Both the position numbers and the translations under genes were made by a program. This document shows, piece by piece, positions 1 through 6,689 of a DNA stretch of 9,223 nt. The DNA is from Mycobacterium sp. (GTDB lineage Bacteria > Actinomycetota > Actinomycetes > Mycobacteriales > Mycobacteriaceae). Numbering within the stretch: position 1 is the stretch's first letter; each line of letters starts with the position of its first letter. The stretch lies in the NCBI GenBank assembly GCA_019246375.1, contig JAFAQO010000220.1:1-9223 (forward strand), in the 5' to 3' direction. The notes under the pieces are model-generated. The model was not told the origin of the DNA and did not search any database. It worked only from the letters and a program-made list of their open reading frames with translations.

Positions 1-212
1 TCGTGCTGCACTACGACCAACCCGCCGTCACCACGATCCTCGAGCCAGGCATGACCTTCACGATCGAGCCGATGATCAACCTCGGCGCACTCGATTACGA
101 AATCTGGGACGACGGCTGGACGGTGGTCACCAAAGACCGCAAGTGGACCGCTCAGTTCGAGCACACGCTGTTGGTCACCGACACCGGCGCGGAAATCCTG
201 ACCCAACTGTGA
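1..212 (+). CDS. mapB: Methionine aminopeptidase, C-terminal fragment (5' end outside window)
   Basis: This is the last 70 codons or so of a type I methionine aminopeptidase, the cytosolic metalloenzyme that removes the initiator methionine from new proteins. The reading frame is already open at the window edge (first full codon at base 3), so no start is visible. Two of the five metal ligands of the pita-bread fold can be recognised: the Glu of GMTFTIEPM and the Glu of [11 protein letters not shown]. The motif VLHYDQP, which follows the catalytic His region, is at the left edge; the upstream Asp and His ligands lie outside. The stop is at 210-212 and cobQ starts 16 bases later, so the two are probably co-transcribed. 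The mapB label, rather than another map paralogue, rests on the M. tuberculosis gene order recalled for this locus (Rv2861c close to Rv2859c). Confidence 0.93.
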   Translation, partial: VLHYDQPAVTTILEPGMTFTIEPMINLGALDYEIWDDGWTVVTKDRKWTAQFEHTLLVTDTGAEILTQL

Positions 213-228
213 GCGCCGCCCCAAGTAC

Positions 229-1731
229 ATGAACGGGGCCTTACTCGTCGCGGGGACCAGCTCCGACGCCGGCAAATCGATGGTGGTAGCAGGTCTGTGC
301 CGGTTGCTGGCGCGCAAGGGACTTCGGGTTGCGCCGTTCAAGGCGCAGAACATGTCGAACAACTCGGTGGTCACCGTCGAGGGCGGTGAGATCGGCCGGG
401 CCCAGGCGATGCAGGCCCGGGCGGCCGGTCTGGAGCCCAGCATCAAGTTCAACCCGATCCTGCTCAAACCCGGCAGCGATGCGACCTCGCAGCTGGTGAT
501 CAAAGGGAAGGTCGCCGACTTGGTCACCGCGGCCGGGTATGTGGCGCATCGGGACCGGCTGGCCAGTCTGGTCATCGAGGAGTTGTCCGGACTGCGTGCC
601 GAATTCGACGCGGTGATCTGCGAGGGCGCCGGATCGCCGGCCGAGATCAACTTACGCGCAACCGATCTCGCCAACATGGGGCTGGCACGGGCCGCGAACC
701 TGCCGGTGGTCCTGGTCGGCGACATCGACCGCGGCGGTCTGCTGGCTCACTTGTTCGGGACAGTCGCCGTGCTCGAACCCGACGATCAAGCGCTCGTCGC
801 AGGATTCATCGTCAATAAATTCCGCGGCGATCCCGAGCTGTTGACCCCGGGACTGCGGCAACTGGCTGCCCTGACCGGCCGGCCCACCTACGGGGTACTG
901 CCGTACGCCGAGGAGCTTTGGCTCGACGCCGAGGACTCCGTCTCGGTGATGGCCAACCGCGTGTTGGGCACGCCGCACCCGCCGCGTGGCCGACAGTGGT
1001 TGCGGGTTGCCGCGCTGCGGCTTCCGCGGATTTCCAATTCCACCGACGTAGAGGCGCTGGCCTGCGAACCGGGAGTGTTAGTGCGTTGGGTCGCCGACCC
1101 CGCCGATCTCGCCGACGTCGACGTGATTGTGGTGCCAGGCAGCAAAGCCACCGTCGCCGATCTCAGTTGGCTGCGTGAGCGCGGCCTGGCCCAAGCCATT
1201 GTCGCCCACGCCGGAACCGTCGGAGTGGTGCTCGGTATCTGCGGGGGCTTTCAGATGCTGTGCCGGTCGATCGACGACCCGGTCGAAACACGATGCGGCA
1301 CGGTCGAGGGCCTCGCACTGCTGGACGCCGATATCGCGTTCTACCCGGATAAGGTGCTGCGCCGCTGGAAAGCTCCGCTAGGCGGCTACGAAATCCACCA
1401 CGGCCGGGTGGCGCGCTGCTCGGAGGCGGCATGGTTCGCCACGGACGGATCCCCGCAGGGTTATCGACGTGGCAGCGTGTTCGGCACCCACTGGCACGGG
1501 CTGTTGGACAACAACAGCTTCCGGCGGGAGTGGTTGACCGTTGCGGCGGCTGCGGCGCGGCGCGACGGCTTCACCGTTGCCGACGACGTCGACGTTGCGG
1601 CGCGCCGCGACGTCCAGTTGGACTTGATGGCCGATCTGCTGGCCGCACACCTCAATATCGACGCCCTCACTGAATTGGTGGAGCAGGGCCCGCCACCGCG
1701 GCCAGTTGTCGTCGCCGGGTTACGCACTTAG
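229..1731 (+). CDS. cobQ: Cobyric acid synthase (adenosylcobyrinic acid a,c-diamide amidotransferase)
   Basis: This cytosolic enzyme of late cobalamin (B12) synthesis uses ATP and glutamine to amidate side chains b, d, e and g of adenosylcobyrinic a,c-diamide. The 500-residue length is normal for the family. The N-terminal half is a dethiobiotin-synthetase-like ATPase with the P-loop GTSSDAGKS (residues 9-17) and the signature [10 protein letters not shown] (37-46); [12 protein letters not shown] and VGDIDRGG also fit. The C-terminal half is a class I-like glutaminase domain with the nucleophile Cys338 in [10 protein letters not shown] and the catalytic His423 in GTHWHGLL. The ATG at 229 puts the P-loop where family members have it. 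No good ribosome binding site is visible, so translation may depend on re-initiation after mapB, 16 bases upstream. I see no cobalamin riboswitch in front. In M. tuberculosis the cobQ copy I remember is elsewhere (Rv0255c). Confidence 0.96.
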   Translation: MNGALLVAGTSSDAGKSMVVAGLCRLLARKGLRVAPFKAQNMSNNSVVTVEGGEIGRAQAMQARAAGLEPSIKFNPILLKPGSDATSQLVIKGKVADLVTAAGYVAHRDRLASLVIEELSGLRAEFDAVICEGAGSPAEINLRATDLANMGLARAANLPVVLVGDIDRGGLLAHLFGTVAVLEPDDQALVAGFIVNKFRGDPELLTPGLRQLAALTGRPTYGVLPYAEELWLDAEDSVSVMANRVLGTPHPPRGRQWLRVAALRLPRISNSTDVEALACEPGVLVRWVADPADLADVDVIVVPGSKATVADLSWLRERGLAQAIVAHAGTVGVVLGICGGFQMLCRSIDDPVETRCGTVEGLALLDADIAFYPDKVLRRWKAPLGGYEIHHGRVARCSEAAWFATDGSPQGYRRGSVFGTHWHGLLDNNSFRREWLTVAAAAARRDGFTVADDVDVAARRDVQLDLMADLLAAHLNIDALTELVEQGPPPRPVVVAGLRT

Positions 1732-1899
1732 CGGGCACGGTGACATCGCGACTGCGCGAAAGTCGGTGTGCGGCTGGTGCATAAACATCACGGCATGATT
1801 TAGCGGGCGTGCCAAGCGGGCGCCGTCGGAAAGCTGATAGTGACCTAAGAGACCTGTGGAAACGGCCCGCAAACAGATCAAATGGCTTAGCTTGCGGGG
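1732..1899. other. Intergenic gap between cobQ and the hydrolase-like gene
   Basis: These 168 bases hold no convincing gene. A small inverted repeat, CGACT/AGTCG with a 7-base loop, lies at 1749-1765, shortly after the cobQ stop. It could be a weak terminator, but the stem is only five pairs and no T-run follows. The nine-base word TTAGCGGGC occurs at 1728-1736 and 1800-1808, with a third partial copy (AGCGGGC) at 1815-1821; I attach no function to it. The right end carries a possible -10 element in front of the next gene. The - strand reading frame stays open here, but its codon pattern looks like a continuation of the shadow of the neighbouring gene. Confidence 0.5.
1888..1893 (+). promoter_or_regulatory. 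Possible -10 element (TAGCTT) for a leaderless transcript
   Basis: TAGCTT fits the mycobacterial -10 pattern TANNNT and ends six bases before the ATG at 1900. A start site at the usual distance would fall on the ATG itself and give a leaderless mRNA, a common arrangement in mycobacteria. The GGGG at 1896-1899 touches the ATG and is too close to act as a normal ribosome binding site. No clear -35 is visible. This is inference from spacing only. Confidence 0.3.
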
Positions 1900-2466
1900 A
1901 TGCCTTCGACGATGATGACCACCGTCGACGGTTTCCCGATTCCGGTCAGTGTCACCGGCCCGGAGAACGGCTCCGTCGTGGTGGTGCTCGGCGCCGCGCA
2001 ACGCGCGGTTGCCGCCTACGACGCGGTGTGCGATCGCCTGCATACCGCGTCGTTGCGGACCATTGTTCTTGGCCCCGATGCGCGCCTGACAGCCAAGTCG
2101 GTGATAGGGATTCTCGATGCGCTCGATATCCAGTGGGGGGTACTGGTCGGCGATCGCAGCGGCGGGGAAGTCGCCTGGGAACTGGCGGCGACCAGGCTGG
2201 ACCGCTTCACCGGTTTGGTGGCTATCGACCGCGGACATCCGCGGGTCGCCGATCTCGCCGGAGTCATCCGCGACGAGCACTGCCCGGCGGTGGAGGTCAA
2301 CACCACCGCGCTGGTCAGCACCCCGGCCGCACGGGCGGTGGCTCGCGCCAGCCAGCGATACGTCTACGGTGATTACCGCGTCGTCGAACTGCTGGGCCGG
2401 CGTAACGCACACGAGTCGACAGCGCAACTGGCCGCAGAGATCGTCTTACGCACCAGCACCTGGTGA
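1900..2466 (+). CDS. Alpha/beta-hydrolase-like protein, probably without catalytic serine
   Basis: The 188-residue protein follows the alpha/beta-hydrolase pattern: a strand SVVVVLG (25-31) where the oxyanion-hole strand is expected, a nucleophile-elbow-like segment VGDRSGGEVAW (83-93), and a C-terminal NAHESTAQLAAEI (169-181) resembling the catalytic-His region. Aligned with the usual VGHSMGGxVAW, the nucleophile position is Arg86 and the only serine is one place later (Ser87). No clear catalytic Asp is visible in the strand before the His region. At 188 residues it is also shorter than the 250-300 of typical hydrolases, so the lid seems absent. I infer a non-enzymatic or strongly altered member. 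ATG 1900 is chosen as the first start; 1912 and 1915 are alternatives. Its TGA overlaps the GTG of the next gene (GTGA), implying translational coupling. Codon use matches the neighbours, so it does not look decayed. True function unknown. Confidence 0.75.
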   Translation: MPSTMMTTVDGFPIPVSVTGPENGSVVVVLGAAQRAVAAYDAVCDRLHTASLRTIVLGPDARLTAKSVIGILDALDIQWGVLVGDRSGGEVAWELAATRLDRFTGLVAIDRGHPRVADLAGVIRDEHCPAVEVNTTALVSTPAARAVARASQRYVYGDYRVVELLGRRNAHESTAQLAAEIVLRTSTW

Positions 2467-3236
2467 CGGACTGCGTGGTTTCCAACGACACTAGGCCCGC
2501 CAAGGCCGCGATCGGCCTGACCACCTACCTCGACCAGGCGCAGACCGGAATCTGGGACGTACGTGCCAGTTTTCTTCCAGCCATCTACTTTCAGGGCGTC
2601 ACGCTCGCCGGCGGTATCGCGGTGCTGCTGCCTCCGCAGCCGGTGAACGCCGACATCGTCAACCGGGTGCTCGACGGCCTCGACGGTCTCGTGATCACCG
2701 GAGGCAAAGACATCGACCCGGGCAGCTACGGCCAGCAACCGCATCCGGCCACCGACGAGCCGGGCCGGGACCGCGACGCCTGGGAGTTGGCATTGCTCGG
2801 CGAGGCGCTGAAGCGGAAACTGCCGGTGCTCGGAATCTGCCGCGGGACGCAAGTACTCAACGTCGCGCTCGGCGGAACGCTGCACCAGCACCTGCCTGAC
2901 GTCATCGGGCACTCCGGGCATCGGGCCGGCAACGCGGTGTTCACCACGCTGCCAGTGCGGACCGTGCCGGCCACCCGGCTGGCGGCCCTGATCGGGGAGT
3001 CCACCGACGTCAAGTGCTACCACCACCAGGCCATCGCCGAACTCGGCGCGGGTTTGGTAGTGAGCGCGTGGGACGCTGACGGCGTCATCGAGGCCGTTGA
3101 ACTGCCCGGCGACGGCTTCGTCGTTGCCGTGCAATGGCATCCCGAGGAGTCACTGGATGACTTGCGGCTCTTCAGCGCAATCGTCGATGCCGCCCGCGCC
3201 TACGGCAGCGGAGAGGGCTCCCGGTCTCGCGGATAG
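2463..3236 (+). CDS. Class I glutamine amidotransferase / gamma-glutamyl hydrolase (peptidase C26, PuuD-like)
   Basis: This 257-residue protein belongs to the peptidase C26 branch of class I glutamine amidotransferases, which hydrolyses gamma-glutamyl amides such as gamma-glutamyl-GABA. The complete catalytic triad is visible: Cys126 in VLGICRGTQVLN, His226 and Glu228 in VQWHPEES. Family motifs LVITGGKDIDP (76-86) and KCYHHQAI are also present. It looks like the orthologue of M. tuberculosis Rv2859c, which as I recall sits between glnA4 and aldC in a gamma-glutamylation pathway; neither partner is next to it here. The GTG start at 2463 overlaps the previous stop and no ribosome binding site is visible, so translation is probably coupled to the hydrolase-like gene. 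The substrate cannot be read from the sequence. The last dozen residues (GSGEGSRSRG) are probably a disordered tail. Confidence 0.88.
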   Translation: MTDCVVSNDTRPAKAAIGLTTYLDQAQTGIWDVRASFLPAIYFQGVTLAGGIAVLLPPQPVNADIVNRVLDGLDGLVITGGKDIDPGSYGQQPHPATDEPGRDRDAWELALLGEALKRKLPVLGICRGTQVLNVALGGTLHQHLPDVIGHSGHRAGNAVFTTLPVRTVPATRLAALIGESTDVKCYHHQAIAELGAGLVVSAWDADGVIEAVELPGDGFVVAVQWHPEESLDDLRLFSAIVDAARAYGSGEGSRSRG

Positions 3237-3271
3237 ACCTCCGTCCGCCGCCGGCGGCCTCGGCCTACGTC

Positions 3272-3296
3272 AGCCCGGCGCAAGTGCCGACGGGCT
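3272..3296 (+). terminator. Hairpin, probable end of the cobQ-amidotransferase transcript
   Basis: AGCCC (3272-3276) pairs with GGGCT (3292-3296), and GGC (3277-3279) pairs with GCC (3286-3288), leaving a six-base loop and a three-base bulge. It lies 36 bases after the amidotransferase stop. No T-tract follows, which is usual for mycobacterial intrinsic terminators. A perfect 12-base palindrome, GCCGCCGGCGGC (3247-3258), just upstream may add to the structure. Confidence 0.4.
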
Positions 3297-3483
3297 ATGA
3301 GCAGTCAGCCATTCTCGCTGCAGCCGAAGCAACCGCTTATCGATTTACGGCAAACAGGTTTCGTCAAGTGCCTTGGCCCCGGTGATCGGCGTGAATGTGG
3401 ATCCCAGATCCTTGGTGTGATCGATTCCTTTAGATCTGTCCCTGTAGCGGCTCTCCTGAAAAATGACCCCTACGTGTGGCCGC
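3297..3483. other. Lower-GC stretch without a recognisable gene, possible insertion-sequence scar
   Basis: Bases 3301-3480 contain 98 G+C of 180 by hand count (about 54%), clearly below the flanking genes. A frame of 67 codons from an ATG at 3297 resembles nothing I know and has an unremarkable composition. The segment CTGAAAAATGACCCC (3456-3470) resembles the kind of end sequence found in IS21-like elements, but I see no transposase and no matching second end. The stretch begins after the amidotransferase terminator and runs into the 3' end of the broken efflux gene, so it may mark an old insertion or deletion joint. Confidence 0.3.
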
Positions 3484-4112
3484 CAAAAAAATGTCTTTAA
3501 CTTCGCGCAGCGCGTAGAGCACGAGCACGTAGCCGACGACCGGGTCGGCCCACCACCATCCGACGAGGCTGTTAAGTAGTAGACCTAGCAGTACCGCCGC
3601 GGCGAGCAGCCCGTCGATCAGGGTGACGCGGCCCTCGGTGGTCAATACCGGGTTGCCCAGCGCGGCGCCGGTGCGGGCCTTGCCAGCGGCTAAGGCGAAC
3701 ATCACCACCGCGGTGAACGCGGTCCATGCGATGCCCAGCGGGGAATGCCGGGGATGAAGCCTTTGGCGAGCACGACTGTCGACTGCACCAGCAGGTAGAG
3801 CGCCAACGCGGCGAACCCGACGCCGATCAACCGCAATGCCAGGCGCTGGCGTGCCTGACCGGTGCCCGACAGCTCCCACACGACCACGGTCGAAGCGCCG
3901 ATCTCAATCAGCGAATCCAGCTTAAAACCGGCCAACGCCACCGATTTGGCATGCATTGCCGCGACGGTCAGAATGACGATCCCGATGACGTTCCAACCCA
4001 GTGTCGTGTATTCGAGCGCAAATCCACGAAGCAGCAGCTGGTGGCCTCGAACATAACTCGAAGGTCCGACATTCATAGCCCAGGACGATACGAGCAAAAC
4101 GGTCGACGTCAC
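3430..4112 (-). pseudogene. Cation efflux (CDF-like) membrane protein, broken by a frameshift
   Basis: Two overlapping - strand frames together read as one short cation-diffusion-facilitator-like membrane protein of about 227 residues. The first (from GTG 4112, or ATG 4076) gives several hydrophobic helices and the segment VALAGFKLDSLIEIGAS, whose Asp matches the metal-binding helix of CDF proteins. The second continues with HSPLGIAWTAF, then EGRVTLIDG (a second likely metal-site segment) and WWWADPVVGYVL. The frames join near base 3756, where GGC TTC AT CCC CGG reads correctly as G-F-H-P-R if one C is restored. This explains the lesion as a single-base deletion, either real or a sequencing error. 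After ..VKDIF (about 3487) the tail of 19 residues is unlike the family and runs into lower-GC sequence, so the 3' end may also be altered. The family normally exports divalent metals across the inner membrane. The exact metal is unknown. Confidence 0.72.
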
Positions 4113-4122
4113 TACAGAGGAG

Positions 4123-4293
4123 TCAACCGGTCGTGGTGACGTCGCACACTCCTGCCAACATCAGCTGCAGCAGATAGCAGTCGATGAACCCAGCGAGTGA
4201 TGCCCGAACCGATCTTGCAGATTCGCCCGAGCCTAATCCGGTTCGTGGGTCCGCAGACTGGTAGTAGATCTTGTACCTGACTCTACTTGCATG
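4123..4293 (-). pseudogene. Possible remnant of an ArsR-type metal regulator (weak)
   Basis: On the - strand one frame stays open for 56 codons between stops at 4296-4294 and 4125-4123, with no usable start near its beginning. Its first residues, RVRYKIYYQSADPR, recall the wing and following segment of ArsR repressors (pattern RVxYRLxDPR), and the frame ends 10 bases before the GTG of the broken efflux gene, as in ArsR-efflux gene pairs. No helix-turn-helix is present; it would have to lie where nicT now ends. The region 4141-4320 has 95 G+C of 180 (about 53%). The resemblance is short and may be chance. Confidence 0.2.
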
Positions 4294-4323
4294 TCACTTT
4301 GCTTCAGAATCGACGAGTTTTGG

Positions 4324-5421
4324 CTACCCGGCCCACTTCTCCTCGATGCGCCCGTATCGCCAGACCAGCAGGGCGACGGACCAGGTGGCGACGAACATGC
4401 CGACGATGACGAAGCCGATGGCGTTGAGGTCGATGCCACCGATCCACTCCCAGAATGCGCCGCTCCAGCCCAACTGATCGGCCAGCAACGCAAGAAGTTC
4501 GACGCTGCCGATGAGCAACGCGACCGCCACCGATAGCCCGGTGATGACGATGTTGTAGTAGACCTTGCGCACCGGCTTGGAAAACGCCCAGCCGTAAGCA
4601 AAATTCATGAACGAGCCGTCGATGGTGTCAAGCAGGCACATCCCCGCGGTAAACAGCACAGGCAGACACAAAATCGCATACCAAGGCAAGCCGGCCGCCG
4701 CGCTGGTGCCCGCTAAGACCAGCAGCGCGACCTCGGTGGCGGTATCGAAGCCAAGCCCGAACAACACCCCGACCGGATACATGTGCCACGACGCCGTTAT
4801 CGACTTGGTGAACCGGCCGAAAAATCGGTTGAGGAACCCGCGGTTGTTCAATTGTTCTTCGAGTTCGGCCTCGTCGTAGCTGCCCCGGCGCATCCGCGCG
4901 AACACCGTCAGGATGCCGGCCAAGATGACGACGTTGATGATCGCGATCAGGTAGAGGAACACACCCGAGACAGTCGTGCCGATTAAGCCGGTGTAGTGGT
5001 GCAGCGCCGATGAATCCTGTTTGACCGGACCGATAATCGCCTTTAACCCGATCGCCAGCAGCAGCGCCAGCCCGAAGACGACCGACGAGTGGCCCAGCGA
5101 GAAGAAGAACCCCACACCGAGCGGACGTTGTCCGTCGCTCATCAGCTTGCGCGTGGTGTTGTCGATAGCCGCGATGTGGTCGGCGTCGAATGCATGCCGC
5201 AGACCCAAGGTGTACGCCGTCAGCCCGATACCGATGCCAAAAGCCTTATCGCCAACGGTGAAATGGGCGGGCTCGACGACGAGTACCAGGGTGATCCAGC
5301 CGATCAGGTGCAACGCGACGATCACGGTGAACATCGATCCGAGCCGTAACCACTCGTTCGGTGTCAAGGCGCTCCGCACACTCGACGACCACCGCGACCG
5401 CCGCTCGACGTCACCGAGCAA
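4324..5421 (-). CDS. nicT: Nickel/cobalt permease (NiCoT family, NicT)
   Basis: NicT is a high-affinity nickel (and cobalt) uptake permease of the cytoplasmic membrane with eight predicted helices; it supplies Ni to enzymes such as urease and hydrogenase and Co to B12 synthesis. The family signatures are all present (numbered from the TTG start): RHAFDADHI at 75-83 in helix II, which forms the metal site, SLGHSSVVF at 108-116, LGFDTATE at 223-230, and GMCLLDTIDG at 260-269. The 365-residue length is close to M. tuberculosis Rv2856 (372). I chose the TTG at 5421-5419 because a strong GGAGGGG lies seven bases upstream; the frame also permits a TTG at 5460, which has no such site, or an internal GTG. 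The phosphodiesterase gene lies upstream on the same strand, but the 107-base gap carries a promoter-like region, so nicT probably has its own transcript. Confidence 0.95.
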   Translation of the reverse strand: MLGDVERRSRWSSSVRSALTPNEWLRLGSMFTVIVALHLIGWITLVLVVEPAHFTVGDKAFGIGIGLTAYTLGLRHAFDADHIAAIDNTTRKLMSDGQRPLGVGFFFSLGHSSVVFGLALLLAIGLKAIIGPVKQDSSALHHYTGLIGTTVSGVFLYLIAIINVVILAGILTVFARMRRGSYDEAELEEQLNNRGFLNRFFGRFTKSITASWHMYPVGVLFGLGFDTATEVALLVLAGTSAAAGLPWYAILCLPVLFTAGMCLLDTIDGSFMNFAYGWAFSKPVRKVYYNIVITGLSVAVALLIGSVELLALLADQLGWSGAFWEWIGGIDLNAIGFVIVGMFVATWSVALLVWRYGRIEEKWAG

Positions 5422-5428
5422 TGTCGCA

Positions 5429-5435
5429 CCCCTCC
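5429..5435 (-). promoter_or_regulatory. nicT: Ribosome binding site that fixes the nicT TTG start
   Basis: On the - strand the sequence reads GGAGGGG, followed by seven bases and TTG (5421-5419). It is the clearest Shine-Dalgarno match near any candidate nicT start and is the reason for preferring this TTG. Confidence 0.7.
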
Positions 5436-5467
5436 GTGTCGGATAACACCGGCCTGACAAACGGTAA

Positions 5468-5510
5468 ACTATAGCTACCCTCGATGCGGATCATTCGCAT
5501 GATTATTGCG
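5468..5510 (-). promoter_or_regulatory. nicT promoter and candidate metal-regulator operator
   Basis: A -10-like TATAGT lies at 5473-5468 on the - strand, placing transcription start about 40 bases before the TTG. The -35 region is overlapped by a cluster of half-sites: TGCG (5485-5488), CGCA (5496-5499) and TGCG (5507-5510). CGCATGATTATTGCG (5496-5510) is an imperfect 7-1-7 palindrome, the general form of Fur-family boxes, matching at five of seven positions. ATCAT-N4-ATGAT (5490-5503) overlaps it. A related site lies in front of fur. Binding by that regulator is inference. Confidence 0.35.
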
Positions 5511-5528
5511 ACTGCCTCGCAGGTGTGG

Positions 5529-6650
5529 TCACTCACCCCGGAAAACGATCAGCGGGATTGCCATCTCCGCCGGCGTTGCCGCACCGTGAAAGCCGACAAA
5601 GGCAGCCGCCTCCGCTGGCTCGTGAGCAGTTGCCAGCACCGCGGTGTCTCCGGTGCAGATGACGACGACATCGCCGATGCGGGATAGGTGATCCGGGTCG
5701 ACCGGCCCGAAGAGGCCGGACGACACCGCCTCCTCGCGGCTGCATACGTCAGCCCGTTCGTCGAGCACATCTGTCCAGGTTGCGAGCACATCGGAGGCCG
5801 CACCGGGCTCGGTGTGCAGGTAGCGCACGCGTGGATCGCCGGCGACCACTCTTACTCCTGCGGCCAGCCGCGGGTCGGCATCCAGGTCGACGCGCGCGCC
5901 GTCCGGGACGTTCAGGCCGCCATGGTCGGCGGTGATCAGCAGGGCCGCATCTGACGGCAGCGCCTCGACCAGCCGGGTCAGCAGCGCATCGACATGAGCG
6001 GCCGCGGTGTGCCACTGCACCGACCCGACTCCGTTGACATGCGCGGCGGTGTCGAGTTCGGCGGTATAGCCGTAGACCAGCCCCGGCTCCGCGCGGAGCT
6101 CATCGGTCACCTGCCGGGCGTAGTCGCAAGCGGTGCTCGTCGGAACGAACCGCGCGCCGCGGTAGACAGCCTCGGTGAGGCCGCTGCCGGCGAACTCGGC
6201 GGGCAGCACGGCTCGAGTGCTGATTCCGGCTTGGGTGAGTCGCTCGAACCAGGTGGGTACCGGCTGCCAGCGGGCTGGTGGGGGGTCGTCGCGCCACCCG
6301 ATGTGGTTCAGCACTCGATCGGTGCCTGGAACGTTGACGGTGAAGCCCAGGACGCCGTGCCGGCCCGGCGGCGCGCCGGTGGCCAGCGACGCCAGGCTGG
6401 TCGGTGTCGTCGACGGGAAGGTGCAGGCGAGTTCGTCGAGCCGCCCGGCATCACCGGCCAGTACTGACGCGAGCAGCGGCGCGTCGGCGGCCAACTCCGG
6501 GAGCAGGTGCCAGCCCATACCGTCGACGAGGATGACCGCCACCCGGCGCACGTCTGAAACCCAGTTGCTTACCCCCAACTCGTCTACCACGCCGCCGGCG
6601 CCGAGCAGCGCGCCCGCGGCGGGCAGCACGTCGCGGATCGAACCGGGCAC
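5529..6650 (-). CDS. Alkaline-phosphatase-superfamily phosphodiesterase / nucleotide pyrophosphatase-like
   Basis: The 373-residue protein is a two-metal hydrolase of the alkaline phosphatase superfamily, nearest to type I phosphodiesterases/nucleotide pyrophosphatases. All expected ligands can be seen: Asp43 in ILVDGMGW, the likely nucleophile Thr82 in FPSTTPTSLASLATG (aligned with the nucleotide pyrophosphatase pattern), Asp200 and His204 in ELDTAAHVNG, Asp242-His243 in ITADHGGL, and His355 in GFHGAATPAEMAIPLIVF. It should therefore be active as a phosphoryl-transfer enzyme, but the substrate is unknown. There is no signal peptide, so it is probably cytosolic. The GTG at 6650 is the first start in frame and brings the N-terminus directly to the family's DVLPA segment; no ribosome binding site is visible. 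It is divergent from fur (86 bases between) and upstream of nicT on the same strand. As I remember it, M. tuberculosis has no such gene between nicT and mtr. Confidence 0.88.
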   Translation of the reverse strand: MPGSIRDVLPAAGALLGAGGVVDELGVSNWVSDVRRVAVILVDGMGWHLLPELAADAPLLASVLAGDAGRLDELACTFPSTTPTSLASLATGAPPGRHGVLGFTVNVPGTDRVLNHIGWRDDPPPARWQPVPTWFERLTQAGISTRAVLPAEFAGSGLTEAVYRGARFVPTSTACDYARQVTDELRAEPGLVYGYTAELDTAAHVNGVGSVQWHTAAAHVDALLTRLVEALPSDAALLITADHGGLNVPDGARVDLDADPRLAAGVRVVAGDPRVRYLHTEPGAASDVLATWTDVLDERADVCSREEAVSSGLFGPVDPDHLSRIGDVVVICTGDTAVLATAHEPAEAAAFVGFHGAATPAEMAIPLIVFRGE

Positions 6651-6689
6651 GACGGCCAGTCTGGCACTCGCGGCGTGCCGCCGCGCAGG

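Noticed and set aside
1728..1821. Repeated word TTAGCGGGC as a regulatory or mobile-element repeat
   Set aside because: Only two nine-base copies and one partial copy, with uneven spacing and no dyad; chance is a sufficient explanation.
1720..2427. Long open frame (235 codons) on the - strand across the hydrolase-like gene
   Set aside because: It has no recognisable domain, is rich in Arg/His as expected of a GC-rich antisense frame, and overlaps a + strand frame with a clear fold pattern and a coupled downstream gene.
2373..3140. Long open frame (255 codons) on the - strand opposite the amidotransferase
   Set aside because: The + strand encodes a full catalytic triad; the antisense frame shows no family motifs and has shadow-like composition.
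3297..3500. Small + strand gene of 67 codons starting at ATG 3297
   Set aside because: No ribosome binding site, no recognisable motif, and it runs into the antisense of the efflux pseudogene.
5422..5528. Cobalamin or nickel (NiCo) riboswitch in front of nicT
   Set aside because: The probable leader is only about 40 bases and shows no conserved box or multi-stem structure that I can recognise.
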